DNA of 64,000 bases from contig CBDBGS010000007.1 of NCBI GenBank assembly GCA_965205385.1, forward strand, positions 558,001-622,000, given 5' to 3'. The first letter of the stretch is position 1, and every line of letters begins with the position of its first letter. The translations under genes and the position numbers were made by a program. The notes under the pieces are model-generated. The model ran no database searches. It saw only the letters and a program-made list of their open reading frames with translations, and was not told the origin of the DNA. Source of the DNA: CATOSP01 sp965205385. GTDB lineage: Bacteria > Chloroflexota > Dehalococcoidia > Lucifugimonadales > UBA3495. This document shows positions 36,538 through 43,942 of the stretch, one piece after another.

Positions 36538-37774
36538 TAAACCAAAGCCAAGGTGAAAAGCGCAGATAGTCAGGGTAAAGTGGAGAGTAAGAGACGGGAC
36601 AGATAATCGTGTTGTGATGGGGGGATGATGGGAGTCAGGGAGATAGAGCGGTCGCTGGAGCGGTGGGAGTTGGGAGTGAAGGACTTGCAGCGCCGGATGA
36701 TTCTGGCGCCCACGCCCCGGGAGCGGGAGCGCTGGTACGCCATGCTGCTGCTGGCCCAGGGGTGGACGGCGGCGGCCACGGCAGAGGCGCTGGACCGGGA
36801 CCCTCACACCATAGGGCGGTGGGCATCGGCCTTCGGTGAGGGAGGTTCCAGGGCATTGATTTTCGAGCAGACCGGTGGTTCCCCCCCACCCTTGACCAGG
36901 CGAAACAGGAGGAGTTGAAGGCGGCGGTGCAACAATCGCCAGCGGCGTCGGGCTTGGAATTGGCCAACTGGTATTGGAAGGCGGTAAGGCAGTTTGTCCT
37001 GGAAAGCTTTGGCGCCAGCCTGAGCCGCAGCAGTTGCCTGAACTGGCTGCACCGGTTGGGATTTGCTTTCAAGCGGCCCAAGAAACGGTTGCTGAAGGCT
37101 GATGAGGAGAAGCGGGCAGCCTTCGTGGCTGAGTATGCCGCTATGTGGGAGGAGTCCCAGGGGGCAGGGGCCCGGATATTCTTCGCTGACGAGGCCCACT
37201 TCCGGGCGGACGCGGAGTTGCGGGGGAAGTGGGTGCAGCAGGGAGAACCTGCCCTGGTGGAGTCCACCAGTCCCAGCTACGGGGAGAAGGCCAGCTACTA
37301 CTCAGCGGTATGCTTGGAGACGGGGGAGGTGGAATGGATGGAACTGGGTGGCAACAGCAACTCGGGCACCTCGGTTGCCTTCCTGAAGCAACTGAAAGAA
37401 AAGCATCCTGGGCCCTTGAAGGTGATTTGGGACAATGCGCCAGCCCATCGTGGGGAGGCGATGCGGGAATACCTGCGGACACCGAATCTGAAACTGCAAC
37501 TGGTGAATCTGCCGGGGTACAGCCCGGACTTCAACGCTGATGAAGCCATCTGGGGGTGGGCCAGGGAAGAGGCTACAGGCAATCTGTGCCTCGGGAGCAG
37601 GGAAGCGGCGCAGGAGAGGGTCGGCCGGTTCCTGGCAGGATTGACCCACCGGAAAGAAGAGGTGAGACGGCGCTGCCGGACGATCCTCCAGTCAAGGGCC
37701 GAGGCAATCCTGTCAGACTTCCGGCCTGATTCACAACTCCCGGCAAATGCACATCCCACCTTGGCTTTGGTTTA
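36538..37774 (+). mobile_element. IS630-family insertion sequence with TA target
   Basis: The element 36540-37772 has exact 16-bp inverted ends AACCAAAGCCAAGGTG and is flanked by TA on both sides (36538-36539 and 37773-37774), the IS630/Tc1 target. It carries two overlapping transposase frames. A lone copy of the same end (CTTGGCTTTGGTT followed by TA) survives at 62568-62585. Confidence 0.92.
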
Positions 37775-37775
37775 G
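36625..37775 (+). CDS. IS630-family transposase in two frames (-1 frameshift)
   Basis: Frame one (36625-36918) holds the N-terminal helix-turn-helix (GWTAAATAEALDRDPHTIGR). Frame two (from about 36880 to 37775) holds the catalytic core: FFADEAHFRAD, VIWDNAPAHRG and YSPDFNADEAIWGW, giving the D-D-E triad. The frames meet at C CCC CCA within GGTTCCCCCCCACC (about 36880-36892), an X XXY YYZ slippery site in the right phase. After the slip the joined protein reads GGSPPTLDQAKQEELKAAV. Frameshifted transposases are known in this family. Confidence 0.85.
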
Positions 37776-37878
37776 TAAGGAGGGCTGGTGACAACGCAAT
37801 GGACGCTCTGGTCGGGAAGAGGGATCGACCTGGCGTCGCCTTGGTAGAAACGGGTTGTTCCGTTGTCCCAGAAAAGCG

Positions 37879-38166
37879 TCATCTGTTACCTTGCCTCTCC
37901 GTCAGCCTGCGGACAATGGGGCGGCGCCAGCGTATCGGTCTCCAATTCTTCTCCAGGCGCATATATGACAACCAGGTCTCCCCTTGCCGACGAAGCGGCC
38001 TCAACCAGCAAATTCCATTCGTGGACGTATCCCGTGACCATGCCGATGGGAAGAGGAGGGGTGCGAGTCCCCCAAACTTCGGGTCTTCATGGACAGACCG
38101 AACAAGCTCCTCCGGAGTAGCTAGGACCGCTGCTTCGTCTACCTGGCCTTGGCGGTCCCTAAACAA
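37879..38166 (-). pseudogene. Small phage-like gene with a frameshift
   Basis: The frame opening FRDRQGQVDEAAVLATPEEL, then VRSVHEDP, is plausible, but afterwards it becomes noise. The next frame then reads EVWGTRTPPLPIGMVTGYVH, then NLLVEAASSARGDLVVIYAP, ending at TAA 37886-37888. One missing base near 38085 would join them. The gene runs into the start of the methyltransferase. The MITE at 38217 lies just upstream and may have removed its start. Confidence 0.45.
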
Positions 38167-38212
38167 TTGAGCGGCGGCCTTCCGCGCATTCGACGCCAGT
38201 TCCCTAATTCTC

Positions 38213-38369
38213 CTAGGAGCCTGTCCAAAGATTCGATCTCGAATACTATAATTGTTGGTAATCGGGTTGGCGGTTACTAAATAGACCTACACATGAACCA
38301 ATAGCGTTACTGTGAAAGCCATCATAGCCGATATGCGTTGCCATCATTAAATATCGGACAGACTCCTAG
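38213..38369. mobile_element. 149-bp MITE, copy 2, CTAG flanks
   Basis: The element 38217-38365 is nearly identical along its length to 28767-28915, with CTAG at 38213-38216 and 38366-38369. It lies between two phage-like genes. The right-hand CTAG supplies the TAG stop of a short acidic frame (ending DSEESSIWPH) that comes in from the right. Confidence 0.85.
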
Positions 38370-38489
38370 TGAGGCCATATTGAAGACTCCTCGCTGTCCT
38401 TGATTGCGGCATCCAGGTAGACTTGGACTTCCGGTGGCTCAATCGGCGGCTTTCGCCCGACGTCGAGCTTTGCGGCGACCTCGACTTCC

Positions 38490-38801
38490 TCATAGCTTCT
38501 CCATCTCGATCCGGCGGTGCGGCAACGGCATTTCGATGCAAACGAGCGCACAATGAACGCAGGTATCCGGCAAGTTATGATGCCCACGCCCTTCGTGATC
38601 ACAGTGCGGGCAGAAAAATGGCGATTCGTCGTTGCCGTGAGTGCAGTGCAAACAGCGGGTCGACGTCGAAACCCCGCGCCATACCTCCCACTCGCGCCTG
38701 TCATGGACCCGGCAATATGGGACCATGCCTTCGGCGGGATGACTTCGGAGGATGTGGCAGTACCGGCATTCCCCCGGAGGGAGTCCGTCACAGCAGGTCA
38801 T
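38490..38801 (-). CDS. Cys/His-rich zinc-binding phage-like protein, 103 residues
   Basis: ATG at 38801. At least ten Cys and many His: TCCDGLPPGECRYCHILRSH, CLHCTHG, CPHCDHEGRGHH and CVHCALVC. Several CxxC knuckles imply multiple zinc sites; nucleic-acid binding is a guess. Immediately downstream an acidic frame (AAKLDVGRKPPIEPPEVQVY, then LDAAIKDSEESSIWPH, ending 38367) may be the next gene but lacks a good start. Confidence 0.5.
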   Translation of the reverse strand: MTCCDGLPPGECRYCHILRSHPAEGMVPYCRVHDRREWEVWRGVSTSTRCLHCTHGNDESPFFCPHCDHEGRGHHNLPDTCVHCALVCIEMPLPHRRIEMEKL

Positions 38802-38910
38802 CGCGCCTTGTCTCCCTGCCCGTAGGGGCGCGTCCGCGAGAGAATCCCGTACCCGCTGGTGTCGGTCAGGTCCTTCTGCTCGTTTGCCAACTCCCATTCC
38901 CGAGTCGCAG

Positions 38911-39105
38911 TCACAGCTTCCTCCTGGGCCGCGTCACCTGTGTTGAGGACCGACTCTGAGTATCGCCGTCTGCGGGGTTCTGCGCGGCGTTCTTCAAGCC
39001 CGCCACGTCGGCGGCTACTCGGTCGTCAATGTCCACGTAGTACCGGATATCCGAGCCGTTCCGGTTGGCGTATTCATGGCCCGCGATCCTGAAGTCCCGT
39101 TTCAA
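38911..39105 (-). CDS. Hypothetical phage-like protein, 64 residues
   Basis: Opens MKRDFRIAGHEYANRNGSDI, then RYYVDIDDRVAADVAGLKNA. It looks like a genuine small protein for about 45 residues and then becomes polar. It follows in the leftward run. No family recognised. Confidence 0.4.
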   Translation of the reverse strand: MKRDFRIAGHEYANRNGSDIRYYVDIDDRVAADVAGLKNAAQNPADGDTQSRSSTQVTRPRRKL

Positions 39106-39163
39106 CCGGGCAACCTATGCACGCACGATGTCCGAGGGACCCATCAATCGCAACTTCATCGGT

Positions 39164-39547
39164 TCATACTCCGGGCTGGCGTCCCAATTCCTCGATCCAA
39201 TCCTTGTGCTCCTTGTTGATGCTCTGCCGGTAGTAGTCCATTCGATCAACAACCTCGCCGGGTAGCCTCAACGTCTCCCCGTCGTGCTCCACCGTGTACT
39301 CCCACTGGCCGCCGATGCGGTGGACCGTGACCATGTATTTCTCCTCGATCACCGAGGACCCCTGCTGCAGGAGCGCCCCTGGCCCGTCGTGATTGAGTTG
39401 TTCGAGCTTGCGGGGAGCGAACAGGGCAGCTTGAATTGAGTCCATCGACACCGTAACTCGGCCTTCGCGCTTGTACTCGTTGGGAAGCAGGTTCTTACGC
39501 CGTGGACGAGGGGTGGCGGGCTTACTCTTGGCAGGTTTCTTGGGCAT
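39164..39547 (-). CDS. Hypothetical phage-like protein, 127 residues
   Basis: ATG at 39547 follows TAGGAGG. A Lys/Pro-rich N-terminal tail (MPKKPAKSKPATPRPRRKN) precedes a globular part: GRVTVSMDSIQAALFAPRKL, MVTVHRIGGQWEYTVEHDGE and RMDYYRQSINKEHKDWIEEL. The basic tail suggests nucleic-acid contact. Family unknown. Confidence 0.55.
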   Translation of the reverse strand: MPKKPAKSKPATPRPRRKNLLPNEYKREGRVTVSMDSIQAALFAPRKLEQLNHDGPGALLQQGSSVIEEKYMVTVHRIGGQWEYTVEHDGETLRLPGEVVDRMDYYRQSINKEHKDWIEELGRQPGV

Positions 39548-39558
39548 AGATAGACCTC

Positions 39559-39696
39559 CTATTCCTCGCTGTCGCTGTCGTTTAGGGCGGGGGCGCTCCA
39601 GAGAAAATACACGTCAGGCCGCGACCGGCACTCGGCATCGGCGCAGTATCGTAGCGACTGCCAAAGCTCCGCTTTGTACCCTCTCAATCCTTCCAT
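39559..39696 (-). CDS. Small phage-like protein, 45 residues
   Basis: ATG at 39696 follows TTAGGAGGGG. Reads MEGLRGYKAELWQSLRYCAD, then SRPDVYFLWSAPALNDSDSE. Just upstream, another possible short frame (LALTLGCQWYNERRFRRGFS, then a basic tail, ending 39710) is seen, too weak to call. 39742-40032 otherwise shows nothing certain. Confidence 0.45.
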   Translation of the reverse strand: MEGLRGYKAELWQSLRYCADAECRSRPDVYFLWSAPALNDSDSEE

Positions 39697-40032
39697 GACC
39701 CCTCCTAACCTAACTCGGCCACCGGCGTTTGCCTTTGCCATTTGCCCGGCGGGTGCGCCGGCCTCCGGTTGCTGGAGCTGGAGGCCTGGCTGCGGAGAAA
39801 CCTCGGCGGAACCTCCGTTCGTTGTACCATTGGCAGCCTAGAGTGAGGGCCAAAAGCAAGGCCGCGTCTAAGGGGCCTCATCGCCCGAACCGTTCCAGAT
39901 GGGTTCTCATCGCGTCTCCTCGATCATCATGTCCGGCGGGACCTGTTCCAAAACCAAACCGTTCAACTCCCGGTCGCGCCCGGGTAGGCGGGTGTTGCCT
40001 TGCTTGTGAAAATAGGGAACGCCGTGGTCCAT

Positions 40033-40789
40033 TCAGGCATCGCGGATGCCTCGGAACCAGTCGTCATCAGCGGGCCATCGCTTCGCCCCAGATTCACCGC
40101 CGTCGATCGCCCAACGAATGTCTTCCGTCGCCAGGTAAGGGACCAGGTCTAAGGGCCCCAACAGCGGCTCACAGGAAAGAAACCGCTGGGTGGTGGAGAT
40201 GTCCCGCAGGATGGGAATGCGGAAGTCGGCCATCTCCTGGTTCTCGACCGACACGCCCAGCCAGATATGCGGCGGCAAGGGCAGCTTGTAATGTTCTATG
40301 ACCCACCGCGCCCGCCCCGGCCTCTTGGTAAGGACCTGGAAGACGTGACGGTCCGCCATGAGCATGACTTCCCAGAAGTCCAGGAACACGTCAATAGGCA
40401 CTGTACCTAGGAACGGGTCAGACATGGAATGAGTGAAGACGCGCCTCGGTCGCTTCCAGCCCAGCGGCTCACGTAGCTTGCGGCGGCGGACTGTTAAGGC
40501 GAAACCCTCCGGGAACGCCTACCCAACCAGGACTTTTCGGCCCGGTTTCTAGGAACGGGTCAGACATGGAATGAGTGAAGACGCGCCTCGGTCGCTTCCA
40601 GCCCAGCGGCTCACGTAGCTTGCGGCGGCGGACTGTTAAGGCGAAACCCTCCGGGAACGCCTTCTGGCCGCGCCACCGCTCGGCGGTGGTCTCCGCGTAG
40701 CAGTTATCGCAGCCTGGGGAGACCTTCCCGCACCCCGTCAAAGGGTTCCATGTGGCGTCTGTCCATCCGATGCTCGATCCGTCACTCAC
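40033..40789 (-). pseudogene. Phage Gp37/Gp68-like (DUF5131) protein, disrupted by duplication and an IS remnant
   Basis: GTG at 40789, with GAGG upstream, opens SDGSSIGWTDATWNPLTGCG, then KVSPGCDNCYAE, the hallmark start of this phage family. It continues to HSMSDPFL at 40549. Then 28 bases of an IS end and a second copy of the last 114 bases intervene. After the second copy the frame resumes MSDPFLGTVPIDVFLDFW, VFQVLTKRP, FLSCEPLLGPLDL and GGESG. Deleting 142 bases restores one protein of about 204 residues. The function of the family is unknown; Cys residues near the N-terminus may bind metal. Confidence 0.78.
40407..40662. repeat. 114-bp direct repeat separated by a 28-bp IS1182-type end
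   Basis: 40407-40520 and 40549-40662 appear identical, each beginning CTAGGAACGGGTCAG and ending GGGAACGCCT. Between them lies ACCCAACCAGGACTTTTCGG plus CCCGGTTT, identical to the right end of the element at 53263-55121, again adjoining CTAG. The IS end and the repeat meet at a shared AGG. Confidence 0.92.
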
Positions 40790-40834
40790 TTTCGCGCCTC
40801 CCTGGGCGCCGTTACCCACGACCCGTACTGCTCA

Positions 40835-41197
40835 CTACTCACTCGGGTCCCTCAGTTCGTCCCGGTAACTTCCAGGCGCTATTAGACCGCTGGGCCTAAG
40901 CCCGTCGAGCCCACGGGATGGGGAGCTATCCTGGGTGACGTCAACGGCTCCTTCCTCATCGAGGGCTTTTACTAGGTGGAGCACCGTTACCCACTCGAAG
41001 AGGAACGCCGATACCTGTCCGAGCAACACCAACTGCAGCGAAGTCCGGTTGTACTCCGTCTCAAATCCCTCGGCCACAGGACCGATTACCCCCTGCAACT
41101 GCTCGAATGTGCAGTCTCCTCCAGTCTCGTTGAACAAAGTGAGAGCGGCGTTCCTGGCAGATTCCAGGATGGGTCCAAATATCTCTATCTCGTCCAT
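40835..41197 (-). CDS. Hypothetical phage-like protein, 120 residues
   Basis: ATG at 41197 preceded by GGAGGGAACGC. Helical protein: MDEIEIFGPILESARNAALT, then FEQLQGVIGPVAEGFETEYN and LGQVSAFLFEWVTVLHLV. Its length, acidity and FLFEW motif recall the truncated gene ending at 34546 (FIYEW after a helical region), so the two may be related. Function unknown. Confidence 0.5.
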   Translation of the reverse strand: MDEIEIFGPILESARNAALTLFNETGGDCTFEQLQGVIGPVAEGFETEYNRTSLQLVLLGQVSAFLFEWVTVLHLVKALDEEGAVDVTQDSSPSRGLDGLRPSGLIAPGSYRDELRDPSE

Positions 41198-41305
41198 GCG
41201 TTCCCTCCGTAGTTTCGACCGGCTACCCGCGTCCACCCATATGGCCGGGCAGAGTTGGGGCCAACGGCAAGTGCGGCCAGGACCGCTGTTTTGCCAAGTC
41301 GTAGA

Positions 41306-41845
41306 TCACCAGGGCGCATCCGCCACCTCTACGGCCATGCGTTCGATCATATGGTCAGAGGCGACGTCAACAGCCTCTACGAGGTGGTTCGCCAATTCGA
41401 CCAGTTCCGACGCGAAGTCCCGGAGCGGATGTCCCGACCGCCGCCAGGATGGGTTGCCGAACTGGGCCGCCAACTCCACTTCAACTTGCTTTATGAATTC
41501 CTTGAATTCCCGCATTGGCTCTACTTGAGCGGGATTGCTATGGAGGGACGCGGCCCGGACCGAAAATGCGGACGGCCTCGTTGGTGGCTTCCAACGTGCG
41601 TTGTCAAAAAGCATCATTGCGAAGTTAGCGACGTTGACGGTCTCGTCTACGATAAGAACGTCAGGGCCGGGCCTTATTACCTGCGCCAGTTCGCCAAGCT
41701 CCTGAACCATCAGGCCGATCAGGACCATGTTGGGCTCACTCTCCCAGCCGCCCTTCCAGTCGTTGACCCTCAACTTGATCTCCATCTGCTGGGCGAAGGT
41801 CAATACGTCGAGGCCTGGCGCCAGCATCTCATTCGCTCGTCCCAA
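41306..41845 (-). CDS. MazG-like phage protein
   Basis: 179 residues from TTG at 41845, chosen because AAGGAGG precedes it by eight bases. The segments EIKLRVNDWKGGWESEPN, LMVQELGELAQVI and ETVNVANFAMML resemble the EELGEL/NDxADV helices of MazG-like NTP pyrophosphohydrolases, repeated later as ELVELANHLVEAVDVASDHM. A role in nucleotide-pool control is plausible but not certain. Confidence 0.5.
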   Translation of the reverse strand: MGRANEMLAPGLDVLTFAQQMEIKLRVNDWKGGWESEPNMVLIGLMVQELGELAQVIRPGPDVLIVDETVNVANFAMMLFDNARWKPPTRPSAFSVRAASLHSNPAQVEPMREFKEFIKQVEVELAAQFGNPSWRRSGHPLRDFASELVELANHLVEAVDVASDHMIERMAVEVADAPW

Positions 41846-41849
41846 CTCG

Positions 41850-42050
41850 TCATCCTCCTTCCGATAGCTTCAGGAAGTTAGCCCTAGTCTCTTCAGGATT
41901 CTTCTGGCCACAAGGAAAACAGATGCAGGCTCCATCCTTCCCGTATGGGCGAAGCTCCGCGACCTGCCCGCAGTAGTCGCACTGTTGCGGCGTCTCGGCC
42001 TCTACCACGTACTTGACGTCGAGACTAGGAAACTCGTTCCTTCTTGGCAT
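41850..42050 (-). CDS. Zinc-finger-like phage protein, 66 residues
   Basis: ATG at 42050. Contains CDYCGQVAELRPYGKDGACI, then CFPCGQKNPEET, that is two CxxC knuckles forming a zinc ribbon. The next gene starts four bases beyond its stop. Typical small phage zinc protein; no exact role. Confidence 0.6.
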   Translation of the reverse strand: MPRRNEFPSLDVKYVVEAETPQQCDYCGQVAELRPYGKDGACICFPCGQKNPEETRANFLKLSEGG

Positions 42051-42107
42051 TCTGCTCAATGTCGCCTCCTGTCGTGATGCGTTCACTGTCTCTGTTCTGG
42101 AGAGAAT

Positions 42108-42262
42108 TCAAGGCTCCACTTTCTCCCCTCTCAATCCGTCCATGACCCCTTCTGCTGTCGTTCTGGCTAACGCCGCCTCTACGAGAGCCGCAGCCAGATG
42201 TACGGGGGCCGCGATGGTCCGAAACCTTTCTTGACCGGCGCTGAGATATGGGCGCCGTTCAT
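42108..42262 (-). pseudogene. Short frame after the methyltransferase, probable frameshift
   Basis: ATG at 42262 overlaps the stop of the overprinted frame upstream (ATGA). It reads MNGAHISAPVKKGF, then degrades, while the neighbouring frame continues RTIAAPVHLAAALVEAALAR, then GVMDGLRGEKVEP to TGA 42108. One base near 42215 is probably missing. No family assigned. Confidence 0.35.
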
Positions 42263-43233
42263 TCACGATGGTCATCGTCTTCCCCGCAGAAACTTAGCCA
42301 CCACTGCAGGTACGATTCCGTTTCCAAGGGCTCTAACCTGGTCCACCCGATGGGGATGCCCATCAACCACTCGACCCAGCGCGGGTTCAACATCCCACCA
42401 CGAAATTCCTCCGGCACCTTCCCATGACTGTCCGGCGGGCCCCATTTGTTCGCCCTGGGCGTTGGATATTGGACTTTGAACGACAGACCAGGGCTGTTCC
42501 CGTTTGCCTCCGCTGGCCCTCGGGACTCCGTGTCCCGGGTCGTTGGAGTTGGGAACTTCACCATGTCCGCAAGACCCGGCGACTTCCGGGCCATCTGGGA
42601 GGGGCCAGTCGCTTTCGAGTCGTGCGCCGTGGGTGTTGGTAGATGTCTGGCCGCGTGACCAATGAGGGTCAGGTTCCCTTTCGGATGGGCATCGTTCCTC
42701 CGGTCTGCGGCCGCGGCCACCGGGGTCGAGAATAATGCAGCTTCGTCGTTCAGGTTCCTCGGGCCGTTGGGTCTGCCTACTCTCTCCGGCTTGCTCGGTC
42801 TGGTGTCGTGAGCCTGGGAAGTCGCCCACGTTTTCGCCGCCGTCGCCAGGCCGTTCCCGCTCTTGGCCGATAGCCCCGCCTTGTTGTTGTTCCCGTTGAC
42901 TGTCGGTGTGGGCCGGCGTTTCGCCGCATCCGCCAGGTCGTCGTTCTGGCGGCTGCCGCCCTTGGCCCCGTCCGACGCCCGCGGTGTCGGCCACGCCCCT
43001 TGCCTGGCCATCTGGTCCAGAGACTCGACCAGTCCCCATTCCGTCGTGTTCGCCCTCTTGTTCGGAGGAACGCCGTCGTCCGGGGCGTCCATCGCCATTG
43101 GCGTAGGCAAGGCAGAACCACCGCCAACGGAGGTGTGGGGCGCCAACGGCCGCAGCCGGTACGCGGTCCCCGATACTGTCATAACCGAGGGCGGCCAGCT
43201 CTCCGACCACGGTTCCAGCGTACCCGTTAGCAA
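42259..43233 (-). CDS. Overprinted frame in the C5-methyltransferase 3' half (PTPxAxD repeats)
   Basis: A 975-base frame, offset by one from the methyltransferase, is fully open. It has seven spaced motifs of the kind LPTPMAMD, WPTPRASD, RPTPTVNG, FSTPVAAAAD, LPTPTAHD, FPTPTTRD and YPTPRANK, then GGMLNPRWVEWLMGIPIGWT, then LEPLETESYLQWW. I recognise the last as a motif at the C-terminus of many phage methyltransferase-associated proteins. The same DNA in the other frame encodes VEPALGRVVDGHPHRVDQVR. A good start codon is unclear (43233 or 43092). Whether it is translated is unproven. Confidence 0.5.
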   Translation of the reverse strand: MLTGTLEPWSESWPPSVMTVSGTAYRLRPLAPHTSVGGGSALPTPMAMDAPDDGVPPNKRANTTEWGLVESLDQMARQGAWPTPRASDGAKGGSRQNDDLADAAKRRPTPTVNGNNNKAGLSAKSGNGLATAAKTWATSQAHDTRPSKPERVGRPNGPRNLNDEAALFSTPVAAAADRRNDAHPKGNLTLIGHAARHLPTPTAHDSKATGPSQMARKSPGLADMVKFPTPTTRDTESRGPAEANGNSPGLSFKVQYPTPRANKWGPPDSHGKVPEEFRGGMLNPRWVEWLMGIPIGWTRLEPLETESYLQWWLSFCGEDDDHRE

Positions 43234-43592
43234 GGATGCCTGGAACGTTCTCCAGCAAGACCCATTGGGGTCCCACGTCCCGAATGGCTCTTATCGTCGC
43301 AGGCCACAGATTGCGTTCGTCAGAAGCCCCGGCCCGCAGCCCGGCGGCGCTGGCAGGGGAATCCCGCGGTGATGAGGTCCACCAGTCCGGCCAATCGTCC
43401 AAAATCGGCGCGTCGCGCGTCGCGGATGATGGGCGCCCAGTCAAGGAATCCGTCCCTGATTCGGGCCTGCAAGAGTTTTTGGCAGTATTCGTCAATCTCA
43501 ACGTAACCTATGGTCTGGATGGGCAACCCGGCCGGGCGAAGGCCCAGTCCGAAACCGTCATAGCCGGAAAACAGACTGAGATGGGTCAACAT
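42272..43592 (-). pseudogene. Phage C5-cytosine DNA methyltransferase, frameshift just after the catalytic Cys
   Basis: The N-terminus (43592) has LTHLSLFSGYDGFGLGL (AdoMet motif I) and reaches DLITAGFPCQ, the catalytic PCQ motif IV, then breaks at about 43345-43350. The next frame continues SAAGLRAGASDERNLW, VLLENVPGILANG, VGAPHLRWRWFCLAYANGDG, a long repetitive region, and the terminal motif QVRALGNGIVPAVVAKFL (motif X). Both parts together make a complete enzyme that would methylate cytosine in DNA. A few bases appear deleted at the PCQ loop. The 3' two-thirds overlaps a second long frame (next entry). Confidence 0.82.
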
Positions 43593-43595
43593 CTC

Positions 43596-43928
43596 CTACG
43601 GGTCTGGCTGGCGGTACGCCTTCAGCCAGTGTTGGACCCCTTCCAGACTCCGGGGCTTTTCGCTGCGAACCGCCCAACCTTCCAGTATTCCGTCCAAGGT
43701 CTGGTGGTAGTAGCGACCGCCGCCAACGGGGTCGGGCGGGACAACGCCCAGGACTATCAACATTGGGCTATACTCCCGCCGTGCGTACACTTCTCCTGTG
43801 GCCAGAATGTAGGACACCCGCCACCGGTCGTACCCCTCGGCGTCCCGCCAATGGACCCCGTAATCGTTCTCCAGGGAGTTCTGCCGCCGCTCGTCGGCGG
43901 CGTAAAACGCTTCAAGATCGGCGAACAT
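43596..43928 (-). CDS. Hypothetical phage-like protein, 110 residues
   Basis: ATG at 43928 (GTG at 43940 possible). Reads MFADLEAFYAADERRQNSLE, then WRDAEGYDRWRVSYILATGE and RYYHQTLDGILEGWAVRSE. Its stop lies three bases before the methyltransferase start, so they are cotranscribed. No family recognised. Confidence 0.55.
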   Translation of the reverse strand: MFADLEAFYAADERRQNSLENDYGVHWRDAEGYDRWRVSYILATGEVYARREYSPMLIVLGVVPPDPVGGGRYYHQTLDGILEGWAVRSEKPRSLEGVQHWLKAYRQPDP

Positions 43929-43942
43929 TCGTTGTGTCACCG

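Larger units (their letters stand above)
34944..37882 (-). pseudogene. Phage N6-adenine/N4-cytosine DNA methyltransferase, broken by IS630 and two nonsense codons
   Basis: The N-terminus starts at ATG 37882 (MTLFWDNGTTRFYQGDARSI, then VVTSPPY). There the IS630 element 36540-37772 interrupts. On the far side the frame continues GLRDY, then VWGGEPACGHTW, RGSLGLEP, a long VLRDDGVLWVNIGDS region, and finally the AdoMet motif LDPFVATGTTCLAAQRLGRS. Joining the halves with one TA gives SPPY, TAG, GLRDY, where homologues have Trp. A second stop, TGA at 35748-35750, sits before KDCPGC, where I also expect Trp. The stretch 34944-36518 is otherwise a single frame. The enzyme would methylate phage DNA; this copy looks dead. 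Confidence 0.78.

Noticed and set aside
29073..37882. Reassignment of TAG or TGA to an amino acid in the phage-like element
   Set aside because: Several intact genes of the element end normally at TGA (for example 30118-30678) or TAG (for example 30938-31531), so nonsense mutations are the simpler reading. It is kept only as a low-level alternative in the findings.
38366..38553. Arg/Ser-rich frame starting at the ATGA overlap after the zinc-protein gene
   Set aside because: Composition is that of an out-of-frame shadow; the acidic frame ending DSEESSIWPH is the more natural reading, though it lacks a good start.
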